A stretch of 64,000 nucleotides of DNA from G965116155 sp965116155. Lineage in GTDB: Bacteria; Bdellovibrionota; Bdellovibrionia; Bdellovibrionales; UBA1609. The stretch spans positions 186,001-250,000 of the forward strand of contig OZ220488.1 in the NCBI GenBank assembly GCA_965116155.1, in the 5' to 3' direction. Under the pieces are notes generated by a model. The model searched no databases, was not told the origin of the DNA, and saw nothing but the letters and a program-made list of their open reading frames with translations. Positions 54,435 through 63,373 of the stretch are shown here, piece after piece (the stretch's first letter is position 1; the number at the start of each line of letters is the position of its first letter). Position numbers and translations under genes: made by a program.

Positions 54435-54650
54435 CACAAATTAGAGCGTCGCTTTGTCCCAGAGAATTTTATTAGTCCTTTAATTTTGCTTACCCATCGC
54501 ACGGGGCTTTGACGAGAGCGTGGTTGCCTTGGGCTTAGAGATCGTCCAAGGCTACAGGCTCATAGTAGCCTTATAGGCCGCCCCTTTGACAAGGGGCTAC
54601 ACTGGAGATTGCGCTTTGCCCAGAATATTGGGCTAGCACCCTAATAATGC
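54435..54650. repeat. Family A repeat, degraded
   Basis: A half end (TTTGTCCCAGAGAATTTTATTAGTCC) is followed by a constant module (ACGGGGCTTTGACG, stem CCTTGGGC/GTCCAAGG) and a shortened hairpin: the left arm is missing, so the sequence passes from TTATAGGCCG directly to CCCCTTTGACAAGGGG. The right end is CCCAGAATATTGGGCTAGC. It appears to be an eroded or recombined copy. Confidence 0.75.
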
Positions 54651-54656
54651 GTAGCG

Positions 54657-54686
54657 TTAAATAAAAAGCCCACACCATGCTATAAT
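54657..54686 (+). promoter_or_regulatory. Candidate promoter of the histone gene
   Basis: TTAAAT (54657-54662) and TATAAT (54681-54686) are separated by 18 bases, about 95 bases upstream of the histone ATG. A perfect -10 hexamer in an otherwise GC-rich gap makes it a reasonable sigma-70-type promoter. It is not proven. Confidence 0.45.
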
Positions 54687-54784
54687 TACGCCCGTAGCAG
54701 TGCTGGCAGGGTGCTTGGCTGCTGCGGTGGTTCTGTGTTTGTGGTTTTTGAAGTATTTATCAAGTTTTTTCTATAGGAGGTTTT

Positions 54785-54970
54785 ATGGGCGAGGTTTTGG
54801 TTGTAACCAGTAAGGTTAAAAAGTTTATCAAGTCGCAAGGGGATTGCAATACATCTAGCGAAACCGTTAAGGCTTTAAGTGATGCCGTGCAGGAGCTTTG
54901 CATGCGGGGCGTAGACAAAGCCAAGATGGAAGGGCGCAAAACGGTTATGGCCCGGGATATTGTGCTTTAA
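54785..54970 (+). CDS. Bacterial histone-fold protein (Bdellovibrio type)
   Basis: This 61-residue protein matches, from memory, the short bacterial histone family that includes Bd0055 (HBb) of Bdellovibrio bacteriovorus. The helix-strand-helix-strand-helix pattern fits a single histone fold: VTSKVKKFIKSQG (first helix), SSETVKALSDAVQELCMRGVDKAKMEG (long helix), then RKTVMARDIVL, where the R-K-T-V and R-D resemble the conserved RKT and R-D pair of histone folds. Such proteins bind and bend or coat DNA. AGGAGG lies 5 bases before the ATG. The glutaminyl-tRNA synthetase gene follows after 27 bases, so the two may be co-transcribed. Confidence 0.85.
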   Translation: MGEVLVVTSKVKKFIKSQGDCNTSSETVKALSDAVQELCMRGVDKAKMEGRKTVMARDIVL

Positions 54971-54997
54971 TACCTTTTGCCGCAAAAGTGTTGGCCC

Positions 54998-56599
54998 ATG
55001 CTCCAGAGCAATTTTATACGGGATATTGTGGCAGAGGACCTGCGCACGGGCCGTCACAAGCATGTGCGCTTTCGTTTTCCGCCAGAGCCTAATGGCTTTT
55101 TGCATCTGGGCCATTCTAAGTCTATTTGTCTCAATTTTGGCTTGGCTAAAGAGTTTGGTGCGCCCTGCCATTTGCGCTTTGATGACACCAACCCTGCGGT
55201 AGAAAACGAGGACTTTGTAAAAGCCATTAAGCGCGACATTAAGTGGCTGGGCTTTGACTGGGGCGAGCACCTTTATTACGCCTCGGACCATTTTGAAAAA
55301 CTTTACACCTATGCGGTAGAGCTTATTAAAAAAGGCCTGGCCTTTGTAGACAGTGAAAGCCTAGATCAAATCCGCGCGCGTAGGGGTAGTATCAGCCAAG
55401 CGGGCACTAACAGCCCATACCGTGAGCGCAGGGTGGATGAAAACTTAGATCTGTTCACAAAAATGCGCAACCGGCAGTTTGATACTGGTGCCTGCGTGCT
55501 GAGGGCCAAAATCGATATGGCGTCTAACAACATGAACATGCGGGATCCCATTTTGTACCGCGTGTTGCACGATCCTAAGCACCATAGGCAAAAAGACAAC
55601 TGGTGCATCTACCCGATGTACGATTTTGCCCATGGGCTTTGCGATGCCATAGAGGGTATAACGCACTCTTTGTGCACCTTAGAGTTTGAGGACCACAGGC
55701 CCTTGTATGATTGGTTTTTAGAAAAACTTTCCGTACCTTGCAGGCCTAGGCAAATAGAGTTTGCCCGCGCTCAGGTAGAAGGCATGCCGATGAGCAAGCG
55801 CGTGCTAAGTGGGTTTGTTTCTAAAAAGCATGTTACCAGTTGGAGCGACCCCCGCATGCCCACTCTAGCAGGTCTGAGGCGCCGTGGGTACACTCCACAG
55901 GCTATAGCAAAATTTTGGCAAAGGGTGGGTGTGACTAAAAAAAACGCCACCCTTAAAAAAGCGCAACTCGAGTGGGCTTTGAAAGAAGAACTCGACCCCG
56001 TGGCGCCGCGTGCTATGGGAGTGCTCAGGCCTTTAAAAGTCATAATAGACAACTGGCCCGAAAACCACGTTGAGTCACTAAAGGCTCCGGTGCACCCTAA
56101 AAACCCCGCGCTAGGTGCGCGGCCCTTAGAGTTAAGGGGAGAGATTTTTATTGAGCATACGGATTTTATGCTTGAGCCCTCGAAGAACTTTTTTCGCTTA
56201 GCGCCACACCGCCGTGTGCGGTTGCGTTATGCATGCATTATTGAGTGCGTAAAAGTTGTAACGGATGCTAAAGGCGCTGTTACAGCTTTGCACGCAAATT
56301 ACGAGCCCCAAAGCTGGCGAGGCGCGCAAACCGCAGGCAAGCCCAAGGTGCGCAGCATTATTCACTGGGCCGACCCAGATAACTTTTGCCCTTGCACGGT
56401 GCATATGTATGATGACCTGCTTACAGAGGACGGCGCATTTAACCCTCAGTCGCAAACAAGCTTTAACGCCTTGTGTGAGCGTGCGGCACTGGCACAAGAG
56501 CAGCATGTGCAGTTTGAGAGGCATGGGTTTTTTATTAAAGACCCCGAGGCAAGTCCTACATTTCATCAAAGTGTAGCGCTAAAGCTGCCCCCGATTTAG
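54998..56599 (+). CDS. glnS: Glutaminyl-tRNA synthetase
   Basis: GlnRS charges tRNA-Gln directly with glutamine. The ATG at 54998 aligns with the usual start (MLQSNFIRDIVAEDL). The class I signature FPPEPNGFLHLGHSKS and the KMSKS-equivalent MPMSKRVL are present, with PRMPTLAGLRRRGYTP as in E. coli GlnRS, and the C-terminal anticodon-binding beta-barrels. Length is 533 residues. The 3' end overlaps the convergent ldcA-like gene by 44 bases. Its presence means Gln-tRNA need not be made by the amidotransferase route. Confidence 0.95.
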   Translation: MLQSNFIRDIVAEDLRTGRHKHVRFRFPPEPNGFLHLGHSKSICLNFGLAKEFGAPCHLRFDDTNPAVENEDFVKAIKRDIKWLGFDWGEHLYYASDHFEKLYTYAVELIKKGLAFVDSESLDQIRARRGSISQAGTNSPYRERRVDENLDLFTKMRNRQFDTGACVLRAKIDMASNNMNMRDPILYRVLHDPKHHRQKDNWCIYPMYDFAHGLCDAIEGITHSLCTLEFEDHRPLYDWFLEKLSVPCRPRQIEFARAQVEGMPMSKRVLSGFVSKKHVTSWSDPRMPTLAGLRRRGYTPQAIAKFWQRVGVTKKNATLKKAQLEWALKEELDPVAPRAMGVLRPLKVIIDNWPENHVESLKAPVHPKNPALGARPLELRGEIFIEHTDFMLEPSKNFFRLAPHRRVRLRYACIIECVKVVTDAKGAVTALHANYEPQSWRGAQTAGKPKVRSIIHWADPDNFCPCTVHMYDDLLTEDGAFNPQSQTSFNALCERAALAQEQHVQFERHGFFIKDPEASPTFHQSVALKLPPI

Positions 56600-57524
56600 C
56601 GGGCTTAGTTTTAGCAGGCGCGGCTTTAATGCGCACCTGCACCCCTAAGGGGAGCATCTTGTTGCTTGTGCCATGCCCTATGGGCAAGCCTTTGTAGACG
56701 GGGAATTTTTGCTCCTTAGCAAAGCGTTTTATTATTTGCCATGTTAGATTGTTTGGAGCTGTTTTGTTAGATGTGTTTTGGGGGGTGTGGTGTAGCACTT
56801 GCCCCCAAATAAGGGCGCGGGTTTTTGCAAAAAATCCGCCGGCATTTAGGCTACAAAGCATTTTGTCGATCTTATAAGGAGGCTCAGCGTGGTCTTCTAG
56901 TGCAACAGCCTTACCCTGCCACACGCTTAAGTCTTTTAAGCCTTTGCCAAGCAGGCTGTCCCATACGCTAAGGTTTCCCCCCACGAGTGTTAAGGCTCCT
57001 TTGGGTGCAGGGCGCGCGTTCATAGGCTGCAAGGCCAAGGGAGCAAAAAGCTCATAAGGGCGGTCCACCAGGGCGCGCGCCATTTTAAGACTGCTGGCGT
57101 TTAAGACTCCAGGGCTAATAAGGTCTTTTAAGTTAGGCCCATGCAGGGTGGGGACTTTGCAAAAGTGGTTTAAAAAGCCATGCAGCACCGTGATATCGCT
57201 ATGGCCAATGAGCAGCTTAGGTTTTGAGGGCTTAATTTTACTTAGCCCCTGCCAGAGCCTTATGCAACCATAGCCACCACGCAAGGCCCACAGTACGCGG
57301 TGGGGGCCTTGCAAGGCTTTTAGCAACAGCTTTAGCCTTGTGGCATCGCTTTGCGCGCAGAGTATGTCTTTGCCTAAAAGCCCTTTTGGTGCCTTTGGCC
57401 TTAGACCCCAGGATTTTAGCAGCTTTATGGCGAGGCGCAGCTCTTTTAGGGTGCTTTTAGAGCTGGGTGCAATAATGAGCACGGTTTCGTTTGGTGCGAT
57501 ACAAAAAGGCTCTGCGGGTTTCAT
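56556..57524 (-). CDS. ldcA: LD-carboxypeptidase (peptidase family S66)
   Basis: LdcA removes the terminal D-alanine from murein tetrapeptides during peptidoglycan recycling. The catalytic Ser109 is in IGHSDITVLH; the Glu is in ALEDHAEPPYKIDKML and the His in GLPIGHG, in the order of family S66. There are 322 residues and no signal peptide, which fits a cytoplasmic recycling enzyme. It overlaps purB by 4 bases (ATGA), so it is coupled to it. The basic C-terminal tail (KAAPAKTKPAKS) is encoded opposite the end of glnS. Confidence 0.9.
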   Translation of the reverse strand: MKPAEPFCIAPNETVLIIAPSSKSTLKELRLAIKLLKSWGLRPKAPKGLLGKDILCAQSDATRLKLLLKALQGPHRVLWALRGGYGCIRLWQGLSKIKPSKPKLLIGHSDITVLHGFLNHFCKVPTLHGPNLKDLISPGVLNASSLKMARALVDRPYELFAPLALQPMNARPAPKGALTLVGGNLSVWDSLLGKGLKDLSVWQGKAVALEDHAEPPYKIDKMLCSLNAGGFFAKTRALIWGQVLHHTPQNTSNKTAPNNLTWQIIKRFAKEQKFPVYKGLPIGHGTSNKMLPLGVQVRIKAAPAKTKPAKSGAALALHFDEM

Positions 57525-58822
57525 TTGTAGTGGCGCAATACGCGTTTAATCTGAGCGCGGCTTTGGGTTTTGGTTTTTTTAAAAAAGAACTCCGGCTCAA
57601 GTGCTCGGGGAAGAAACTTTTTAAGCTCCTTATGCTGTTTGGTTTTTTGTAAAAAACACTCTCCCTTTTTAAGGCTATAAGCTATTGCCTGCAAATAGGC
57701 ATAGGCTTTATCGCGCTCCATGCCTTTTTGTACCAGCATTAACAAAAGCTGCGCGCTTAAAATGGTACCCTGGCTTATAAAAACATTTTGCAACATGCGG
57801 GTTTTAAAAATTTGTAAATCTTGCAGCACTTGGATGCCACGCCACAGCATATAGTCACATACAATAAAGGCATCGGGCAAAATAACACGCTCCACACTCG
57901 AGTGGCTGATATCACGCTCATGCCACAGGGCTATGTTTTGCTGACCTGCCACTAGATACGAGCGCAACAGGCGCGCAAGGCCGCTGATGTTTTCTGAGGC
58001 GATGGGGTTTTTTTTGTGCGGCATAGCGCTCGAGCCCATTTGTCCTTTTTGTGTGCCTTCTTGCACCTCGCCCACCTCGGTGCGCTGCAGGTGTCTAAGC
58101 TCTAAGCCCACGCGTTCTATAGCGGCACCTATTTGTGTAAGAGCAAACAGCACATCGGCATGGCGGTCCCGTGGTACAATTTGTGTCGCGGCCAGTTCGG
58201 GTTTCAGCTTAAGGCTAAGGGCCACCTTTTGCTCCAGCAATATCCCTTTAGTAAGCATGTAGTTGCCCACTGCGCCGCTCAGCTTGCACATGCATGCTCC
58301 TTGTAAAGCCGCAGCAAGGCGTTTTTGGCAGCGGCCTAGCTCGGCCCAAAAGCCTATCAGCTTGAGACCAAAGCTTGTAAGCGCCGCGTGCATGCCATGG
58401 GTGCGCCCCACGCACAGAGTATCTTTATGTTCCAGAGCTGTGTGTTTTAATGTGTGACGCAGCTGCGTAAGTTGGGCCTGTATCTGCGTGCCGCCTTCTT
58501 GAATCTGCAGGCTTAAAGCCGTATCGAGCACATCGCTTGAGGTGAGTCCGTAGTGTAGCCAGGGCCGCGCACTTTTAGGGAGCTTGGAGCTCCATAGCTT
58601 TAACATTGCCCCCACGTCGTGCCGGGTTTTTTGTTCTAGGGCCTCTATGCGGTTAAGGCTCAGTGTGGGTTTTTGACCTATAGCCGTAGCAGCGGCTTGG
58701 GGTATAAGTCCGAGGTTGGCTTGTGCCTTAGCCACGGCGGCTTCTACAATTTGCATGCTGCGCACACGCTGCTCAGGGCTCCAAATGGCGCCCATAGCGG
58801 GCCTGGTGTAGCGGGCTATCAT
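57521..58822 (-). CDS. purB: Adenylosuccinate lyase
   Basis: PurB acts twice in purine synthesis: SAICAR to AICAR and adenylosuccinate to AMP. The superfamily signature GSSAMPHKKNP is at residues 263-273, RTHGMHA at about 140-146, and YGLTSSDVLDTALSLQ near 91. Length (433) is normal. It lies between an outer-membrane-like protein gene (3-base gap upstream) and ldcA (4-base overlap downstream), probably one operon, though the functions are unrelated. Confidence 0.95.
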   Translation of the reverse strand: MIARYTRPAMGAIWSPEQRVRSMQIVEAAVAKAQANLGLIPQAAATAIGQKPTLSLNRIEALEQKTRHDVGAMLKLWSSKLPKSARPWLHYGLTSSDVLDTALSLQIQEGGTQIQAQLTQLRHTLKHTALEHKDTLCVGRTHGMHAALTSFGLKLIGFWAELGRCQKRLAAALQGACMCKLSGAVGNYMLTKGILLEQKVALSLKLKPELAATQIVPRDRHADVLFALTQIGAAIERVGLELRHLQRTEVGEVQEGTQKGQMGSSAMPHKKNPIASENISGLARLLRSYLVAGQQNIALWHERDISHSSVERVILPDAFIVCDYMLWRGIQVLQDLQIFKTRMLQNVFISQGTILSAQLLLMLVQKGMERDKAYAYLQAIAYSLKKGECFLQKTKQHKELKKFLPRALEPEFFFKKTKTQSRAQIKRVLRHYK

Positions 58823-58825
58823 GGT

Positions 58826-59569
58826 TTAAAAACTTTTCCCCAAGCTGCCAAACACAGAAAACACTTGTGCCTTGAGCGAAAGCAACCCGCTTTGGTAGCG
58901 GGTGCTTTTGGGCAAAAAATCCCAATGGTATAAAGCTCCAATACCTATAAATATACCCCCTTTACCTAGCAGCGCCTCCAGGCCCGCTCCTACATTAAGG
59001 CTCCAGCTGCCTTGCTTAATAGACAGCCCGTCGTCTTCGTCAGACACATTGAGCTTAAAATTGCGCCACAATTGTGATGCGCCCACAAAGGCATAGGGAT
59101 TAAGCAAGCTTACAGTTTTAGTGAGCTTTTGGGCGTTGATGTAAAACTTTAACCCTCCACCCAAATGGGTGTAAGAGGCTCTGCCCGGAAACTGATCCCC
59201 TGCTTTTTGTATAAGCATTTGGTGAGGACTAGTGGAAAATTGCAACTGCAAAGCCGTATTGCGACTGAGAAAATAATCCAAACTCAGTCCCAAAAGCACA
59301 GCGTGCCCCAAACCTATATCGGTGGGGTTTTGGAGCCTGTGTAGCTCTCCTAGTAGAAGCCGGGTGCCTCCAACGAGCGCTATGCTGACAAAGCGGGAGT
59401 TTTGAAAAAACTCCACATCACGGGCTTCTTCTTTACCCGTGCCAAACTCGTTAAAGTCCATAAAAGGGTCTTGCACAAAAGGGTCTTGGGCGTGAGCGCC
59501 GTATGGCCAAGCCAATTGCAAACACAGCCAGCACAAAAACAGCAAGTACAAGCAAAAAAGTTTTTTCAT
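58826..59569 (-). CDS. Predicted outer-membrane beta-barrel protein
   Basis: Start at ATG 59569, giving MKKLFCLYLLFLCWLCLQLAWPYGAHA, a Sec signal. The 247-residue product has a duplicated QDPFVQDPF near the mature start, then alternating hydrophobic and polar strands with Gly-rich turns (LGLSLDYFLSRNTALQLQFS, YTHLGGGLKFYINA, SWSLNVGAGLEALL), ending in Phe, as outer-membrane barrels usually do. The closest broad type is the OmpA/OmpW-like small barrel group. The function is unknown. It is the first gene of the purB-ldcA unit. Confidence 0.7.
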   Translation of the reverse strand: MKKLFCLYLLFLCWLCLQLAWPYGAHAQDPFVQDPFMDFNEFGTGKEEARDVEFFQNSRFVSIALVGGTRLLLGELHRLQNPTDIGLGHAVLLGLSLDYFLSRNTALQLQFSTSPHQMLIQKAGDQFPGRASYTHLGGGLKFYINAQKLTKTVSLLNPYAFVGASQLWRNFKLNVSDEDDGLSIKQGSWSLNVGAGLEALLGKGGIFIGIGALYHWDFLPKSTRYQSGLLSLKAQVFSVFGSLGKSF

Positions 59570-59706
59570 TAGTATCACTATAGCAAACAAAAGCATGGCG
59601 CGGCCATAGGGTATCTACCATCGCTTGCCTATACTAGTGCGAGTGTCCGTTTGGGTGTGATCTGTGGTAGGGTGCCCCCTGGAGGGGGAGAGGGTTATTT
59701 TGAGGT

Positions 59707-60406
59707 GTGAGTGTGTCTGGTGCCCCTTTATTGGTGCTGGGTTTTGAGTGCTGGAGCCCTAAAAAGCAGCACCAGTTGCGTGCGCTCCTGAGGCCTGTTG
59801 CTGGGGGGGGTGCACATTTGGATGCCCCAAGGGCCGTGGCCTATGGGGCATGCTGCGGGCAGAAGGCGCGCGAGGCTTTATGGGGTATCAGAACATGCTT
59901 TGGCTTATTTGCAAAATGGCGCGGCCTATGAAAAGCGCGAGCAAAAACAACATAGGTTCAATCTGGAGCGCTTAGATTTTAGCTCCATTTGGTTGGTGCT
60001 GCTGGCGGAGTTTTTGTGTGGCGCAGGATTTTGGTATGGTCCTGCAGGAGGTTTGCTGTCTAGTTTGCATATCGACTATGAGGGTGCCGCAAGAGAGCTA
60101 GTGGGAGCAAGAACGAAGCCTTATGCCACAAAAAACACAAGCTGGAGGCACTTTATTCTGCAAGATCCACACAAGGCCTTAGAGGCTGTGCCTTGTTGCA
60201 GCCTAGTGGTTCAAAACCCCTTATGGCCCTGGCATGGTGAGAATGTGTTTTTTCTTATAAAAGCCCTTAAGGGCCGGGTGTGGCATATATATTGCCCACG
60301 CGCGCCTTACGAGGTTATAGGCTTGGCAGATCGTTTGAGCCAGGCGCTGCAGGCGCGGGTGCCGGGACTGCGCGCGCATATAAAGGAGCATATGGATCCC
60401 CATTAA
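59707..60406 (+). pseudogene. Unknown gene split by a shift at a G8 tract
   Basis: The first frame starts near GTG 59707 (MSVSGAPLLVLGFECWSPKK) and runs into eight consecutive G at 59803-59810. After the tract the frame one base over carries the longer product (VHIWMPQGPWPMGHAAGRRR to KEHMDPH, stop at 60406). A change of one G would join them into about 230 residues. No family is recognised; the centre is rich in Trp and aromatic residues and has one hydrophobic stretch (SSIWLVLLAEFLCGAGFWYG). A phase-variable gene, a pseudogene or a sequencing indel are all possible. The gaps 59570-59706 and 60407-60602 hold nothing recognised. Confidence 0.5.
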
Positions 60407-60602
60407 GCCTATTATGGTCACAAGGCGCTGTGCAGTGTTTTGTGGACATAAAGGGCCTTGACGCAACCTGTTAATGCTAAAGCCCTTGTTGGGGCTGGGG
60501 GAGTTATGGTGAAAACGGGAGGTTGTCTGGTAGGCAGCGTTTTTTGTGGCTGTGTTTGAGCTTTGGATGTGCATGGGCTTTTAAAAAAAGGTTGGTGTGT
60601 TT

Positions 60603-63065
60603 ATGCGGTACTGGGTTTTGGCTTTGGTGTGTTTGTTTGGGGTGACAGCTTGGGGGGCGCGGAAGCCCATATGCGAAAGTCTGCTAGAGGGGGGTGCAGA
60701 GGATGCGCGTTACGAAAAAGTGGTCCGCACGGAGAGCTTGAGCTCTTTGGTTGAGGGGGATCCTAAAAAAAACCTCATCTACCAGCACCCTTTGTTGGCT
60801 ATGGAGGCGAGCCAAAAGCTTTTGGCTATTGTGTACAGTCAGGGGGTGCAACAAGACAGCTTGCACCACAAGCCTAAAAACTTAAAGCGGTATAATATCT
60901 TTAGCTCTCCTTCTAAAATCAATGCAGGCAAGTACATTGTGGGTCAAGAGCAGGCGCTGGCTTCTTTGGTGGGTTCGCTGGAGAGTTTTGTTTTTTCCAA
61001 TAAGCGTAAAGTGCCTGGGGTGGTAGGGCCGCATGGTACGGGCAAGAGTTTGCTGATTGAGATTTTTCGGCATGCTTTAACGCACTTAACTCTTAATGAG
61101 CCGGATTATTACGAGTGGTCTTATGAGTGGGTGGGTTTGGAAAAGATCCCCAAACTTGCGGCACTGGGTTTTGGTGGGCAGCCTTTAAGGGCGTATTTAA
61201 ATGACTCGCCCGTGGCGCTTTTGCCTAAAATGGTGTTGCCGCATTTGGAAAAAATGCTAACCGAAAGGTTAAAACCTTTTGGTGTGGGTGAGGCTAGGTT
61301 TCCGGAAGAAATGGTGCCTCAAAACACTGAAATCCGGGATGCCATTTTGGAGCACTACGCGAGCCAGGCAAACAAAACCCTCACCCCCAAGGATGTGGTG
61401 CGTGTTTTAAATGACCATGTGCGCCTAAGGCGTGTTGTTATGGGTGAGGACGGCACGGCGCCTTTGGTAGACGCCCAGGGGCGAGACTATGACTATGCCT
61501 CTTTATTTGCGTCGCGTGTTATGAAGGTTGCGGCTCTGTCGCAAAGCGGTGGCCAGGGGAACCCCTTAGCTTGGTCTTATGGGGTGGTGCCCTTGGGGCA
61601 TAGGAGCCTACTGTTTGCGGATGAGTTTTTTCGTAACGACCCTAAATTGAGAGATATATATTTAAGGGTTATGGAGAGCCGCAACGTGCAGGTGTCGTCC
61701 TTTATTACGCCGCTGGATATGTGGATCATTACGGCCTTTAATACGGCGAGCTTAAATGACGTGGCTTCGGACCCTAAAGGCGATGCGCATATTGATCGGT
61801 TGGATCGCATCAACATGTGGTGGAGCGTGTATCCGCACGAGATTATTAAGACCATGCTTTTTATGCAGGGGGCAAAAAACTTAATCGCGCGGCCTTTGCA
61901 CAAAGAGGGCGGCGTAAAGGTGGTGGTGGGCGCTAATTTAGACAAGGTGTTCCCGCTGTGGCTAGAGGGGCAAGGTCTTAGGCTCTCGGACAACCGTTAT
62001 GAGCTTTGGGTTAAGGTGGGCGATGAAGAAGAGGTGCACATTAGTCCACATGTGTTGCTTTATATGGCGTCTATTGCGTCTTTGACGCGGCAGAACTTTG
62101 ATGCAGAGAAGGCACAAAAAGAGCTCCCCAAAGGGTCTATGGTTTTACAGACTCCAGTGTTTAAGCATGAGGCTAGAAGGCTGAAGTGGCTTTTGGGTGA
62201 AGAGATGGTACCAAGCGGCGATGTGACGCGTGCGATGTTGAAGCTGCAAAAAATTATGCGCGAAGGGGATTATGGTATGTCGGCTCGTGACTTGTCGTTG
62301 TGGTTTAGCCAGGCTATTTCGATGGCCAGAGAGAACCCAGAGAATGACATGACCTTGGTTACGGCCAGGAAGGCCTTTGACTTTATGCTCGAGAATGCCA
62401 AATTTAAAGCGAGCTCTGATGGCGAAGAGGACGGAGGTGGCTTGAGCGCCGAAACACGTATGCGTTGGAGCCAAATTGCAGCCCTTGTGCTTAAGGTGAT
62501 TCAGCCACGTCTTTCGCGGGGTGTGCATGCGGCTTTTGTGGGCCGGGATATGGCGATTCAAAAATACCGAGACTTTACAGATATGCTTTGGTCCATTAGC
62601 AGCTCGAGCCCCGATGAGCGCCCTATGCATTATTATCCCGCCGGTAGCTCTTCAGAGCGTCGTGTTATTAACTATGACTTTGTAGAGACAATCAAAAAAC
62701 ACTACGAGCAAGAGAACAACGGTGAGCCTTTGGATATTCACAAGCTTGCGAGTGCTATGTACTTTAAAAACCAGGGCAAGCCCCATGCGGACGAAGGTGA
62801 GTGGGATGAATCGAACCTGGATCCCAGTTTGTTAAGTGCAATTAACTCGTACCTCAGGAGCAAGGCTACGGTTCAGATGGAGTGGGATGACATTGCGCAT
62901 GCTTTGGATGGGCAAATATCCGACCCCAGCACCCGAGGGCGTGCGCAGCAGATGGTATCAAATTTAGCAGCTTTGGGTTACACCGAATACGGAGCCAAGG
63001 AGGCTATTAGGCTCATGGCTGATGAAGCTAAACTGGCTAGAGAAAAAGCCCGTTCAGAGCGTTAG
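60603..63065 (+). CDS. PrkA-like AAA+ ATPase with an apparent signal peptide
   Basis: 820 residues from ATG 60603. The core resembles the AAA_PrkA domain: Walker A GPHGTGKS at 142-149 preceded by YIVGQEQALASLVGSLESFVF, a Walker-B-like LLFADEFFRND, and WIITAFNTASLNDV as sensor 1. The long C-terminal helical region matches PrkA's layout only loosely. PrkA proteins are cytosolic serine kinases or AAA proteases. Here the N-terminus reads MRYWVLALVCLFGVTAWGARK, a typical Sec signal, which would send an ATPase to the periplasm. Either the start is wrong (an internal Met at about residue 67 is the next candidate) or the protein is a membrane-tethered variant. The stop TAG is in a repeat end. Confidence 0.7.
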   Translation: MRYWVLALVCLFGVTAWGARKPICESLLEGGAEDARYEKVVRTESLSSLVEGDPKKNLIYQHPLLAMEASQKLLAIVYSQGVQQDSLHHKPKNLKRYNIFSSPSKINAGKYIVGQEQALASLVGSLESFVFSNKRKVPGVVGPHGTGKSLLIEIFRHALTHLTLNEPDYYEWSYEWVGLEKIPKLAALGFGGQPLRAYLNDSPVALLPKMVLPHLEKMLTERLKPFGVGEARFPEEMVPQNTEIRDAILEHYASQANKTLTPKDVVRVLNDHVRLRRVVMGEDGTAPLVDAQGRDYDYASLFASRVMKVAALSQSGGQGNPLAWSYGVVPLGHRSLLFADEFFRNDPKLRDIYLRVMESRNVQVSSFITPLDMWIITAFNTASLNDVASDPKGDAHIDRLDRINMWWSVYPHEIIKTMLFMQGAKNLIARPLHKEGGVKVVVGANLDKVFPLWLEGQGLRLSDNRYELWVKVGDEEEVHISPHVLLYMASIASLTRQNFDAEKAQKELPKGSMVLQTPVFKHEARRLKWLLGEEMVPSGDVTRAMLKLQKIMREGDYGMSARDLSLWFSQAISMARENPENDMTLVTARKAFDFMLENAKFKASSDGEEDGGGLSAETRMRWSQIAALVLKVIQPRLSRGVHAAFVGRDMAIQKYRDFTDMLWSISSSSPDERPMHYYPAGSSSERRVINYDFVETIKKHYEQENNGEPLDIHKLASAMYFKNQGKPHADEGEWDESNLDPSLLSAINSYLRSKATVQMEWDDIAHALDGQISDPSTRGRAQQMVSNLAALGYTEYGAKEAIRLMADEAKLAREKARSER

Positions 63066-63358
63066 CCACATGTTCTGGGCTAAGCGCAGTCTTCCTGATG
63101 GCCGCCCCTTACAGGGGCTACCAGGAAGACGCGCTTAATCCCATGGCATTTTCCTAGCGCTCTAATTTGGGTTTACTCAATGCACGGGGCTTTGACGGGA
63201 GTGTGGTCGCTACGGCCTTGTGGCCTTCGCTACAGGGCCATAGATGCCTTATAGGTCGGAAAATGCCATGTGGGACGCTTCTCTTCCTGATGGCAGCCCC
63301 TTACAGGGGCTACCAGGAAGACGCGCTTAATCCCATGGCATTTTCCTAGCGCTCTAAT
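63056..63358. repeat. Two family A repeats in tandem
   Basis: The first, shortened copy begins at the stop of the ATPase gene (GTTAGCCACATGTTCTGG) but ends with the other arm type (CCCATGGCATTTTCCTAGCGC), so it is chimeric. The second has matching arms AAAATGCCATGTGGG and CCCATGGCATTTT. Both carry the same inner stem CTTCCTGAT/ACCAGGAAG with loop CCCCTTACAGGGG. The end CTAGCGCTCTAA is at 63347-63358. Confidence 0.85.
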
Positions 63359-63373
63359 TTAAAGGAGGACCCA

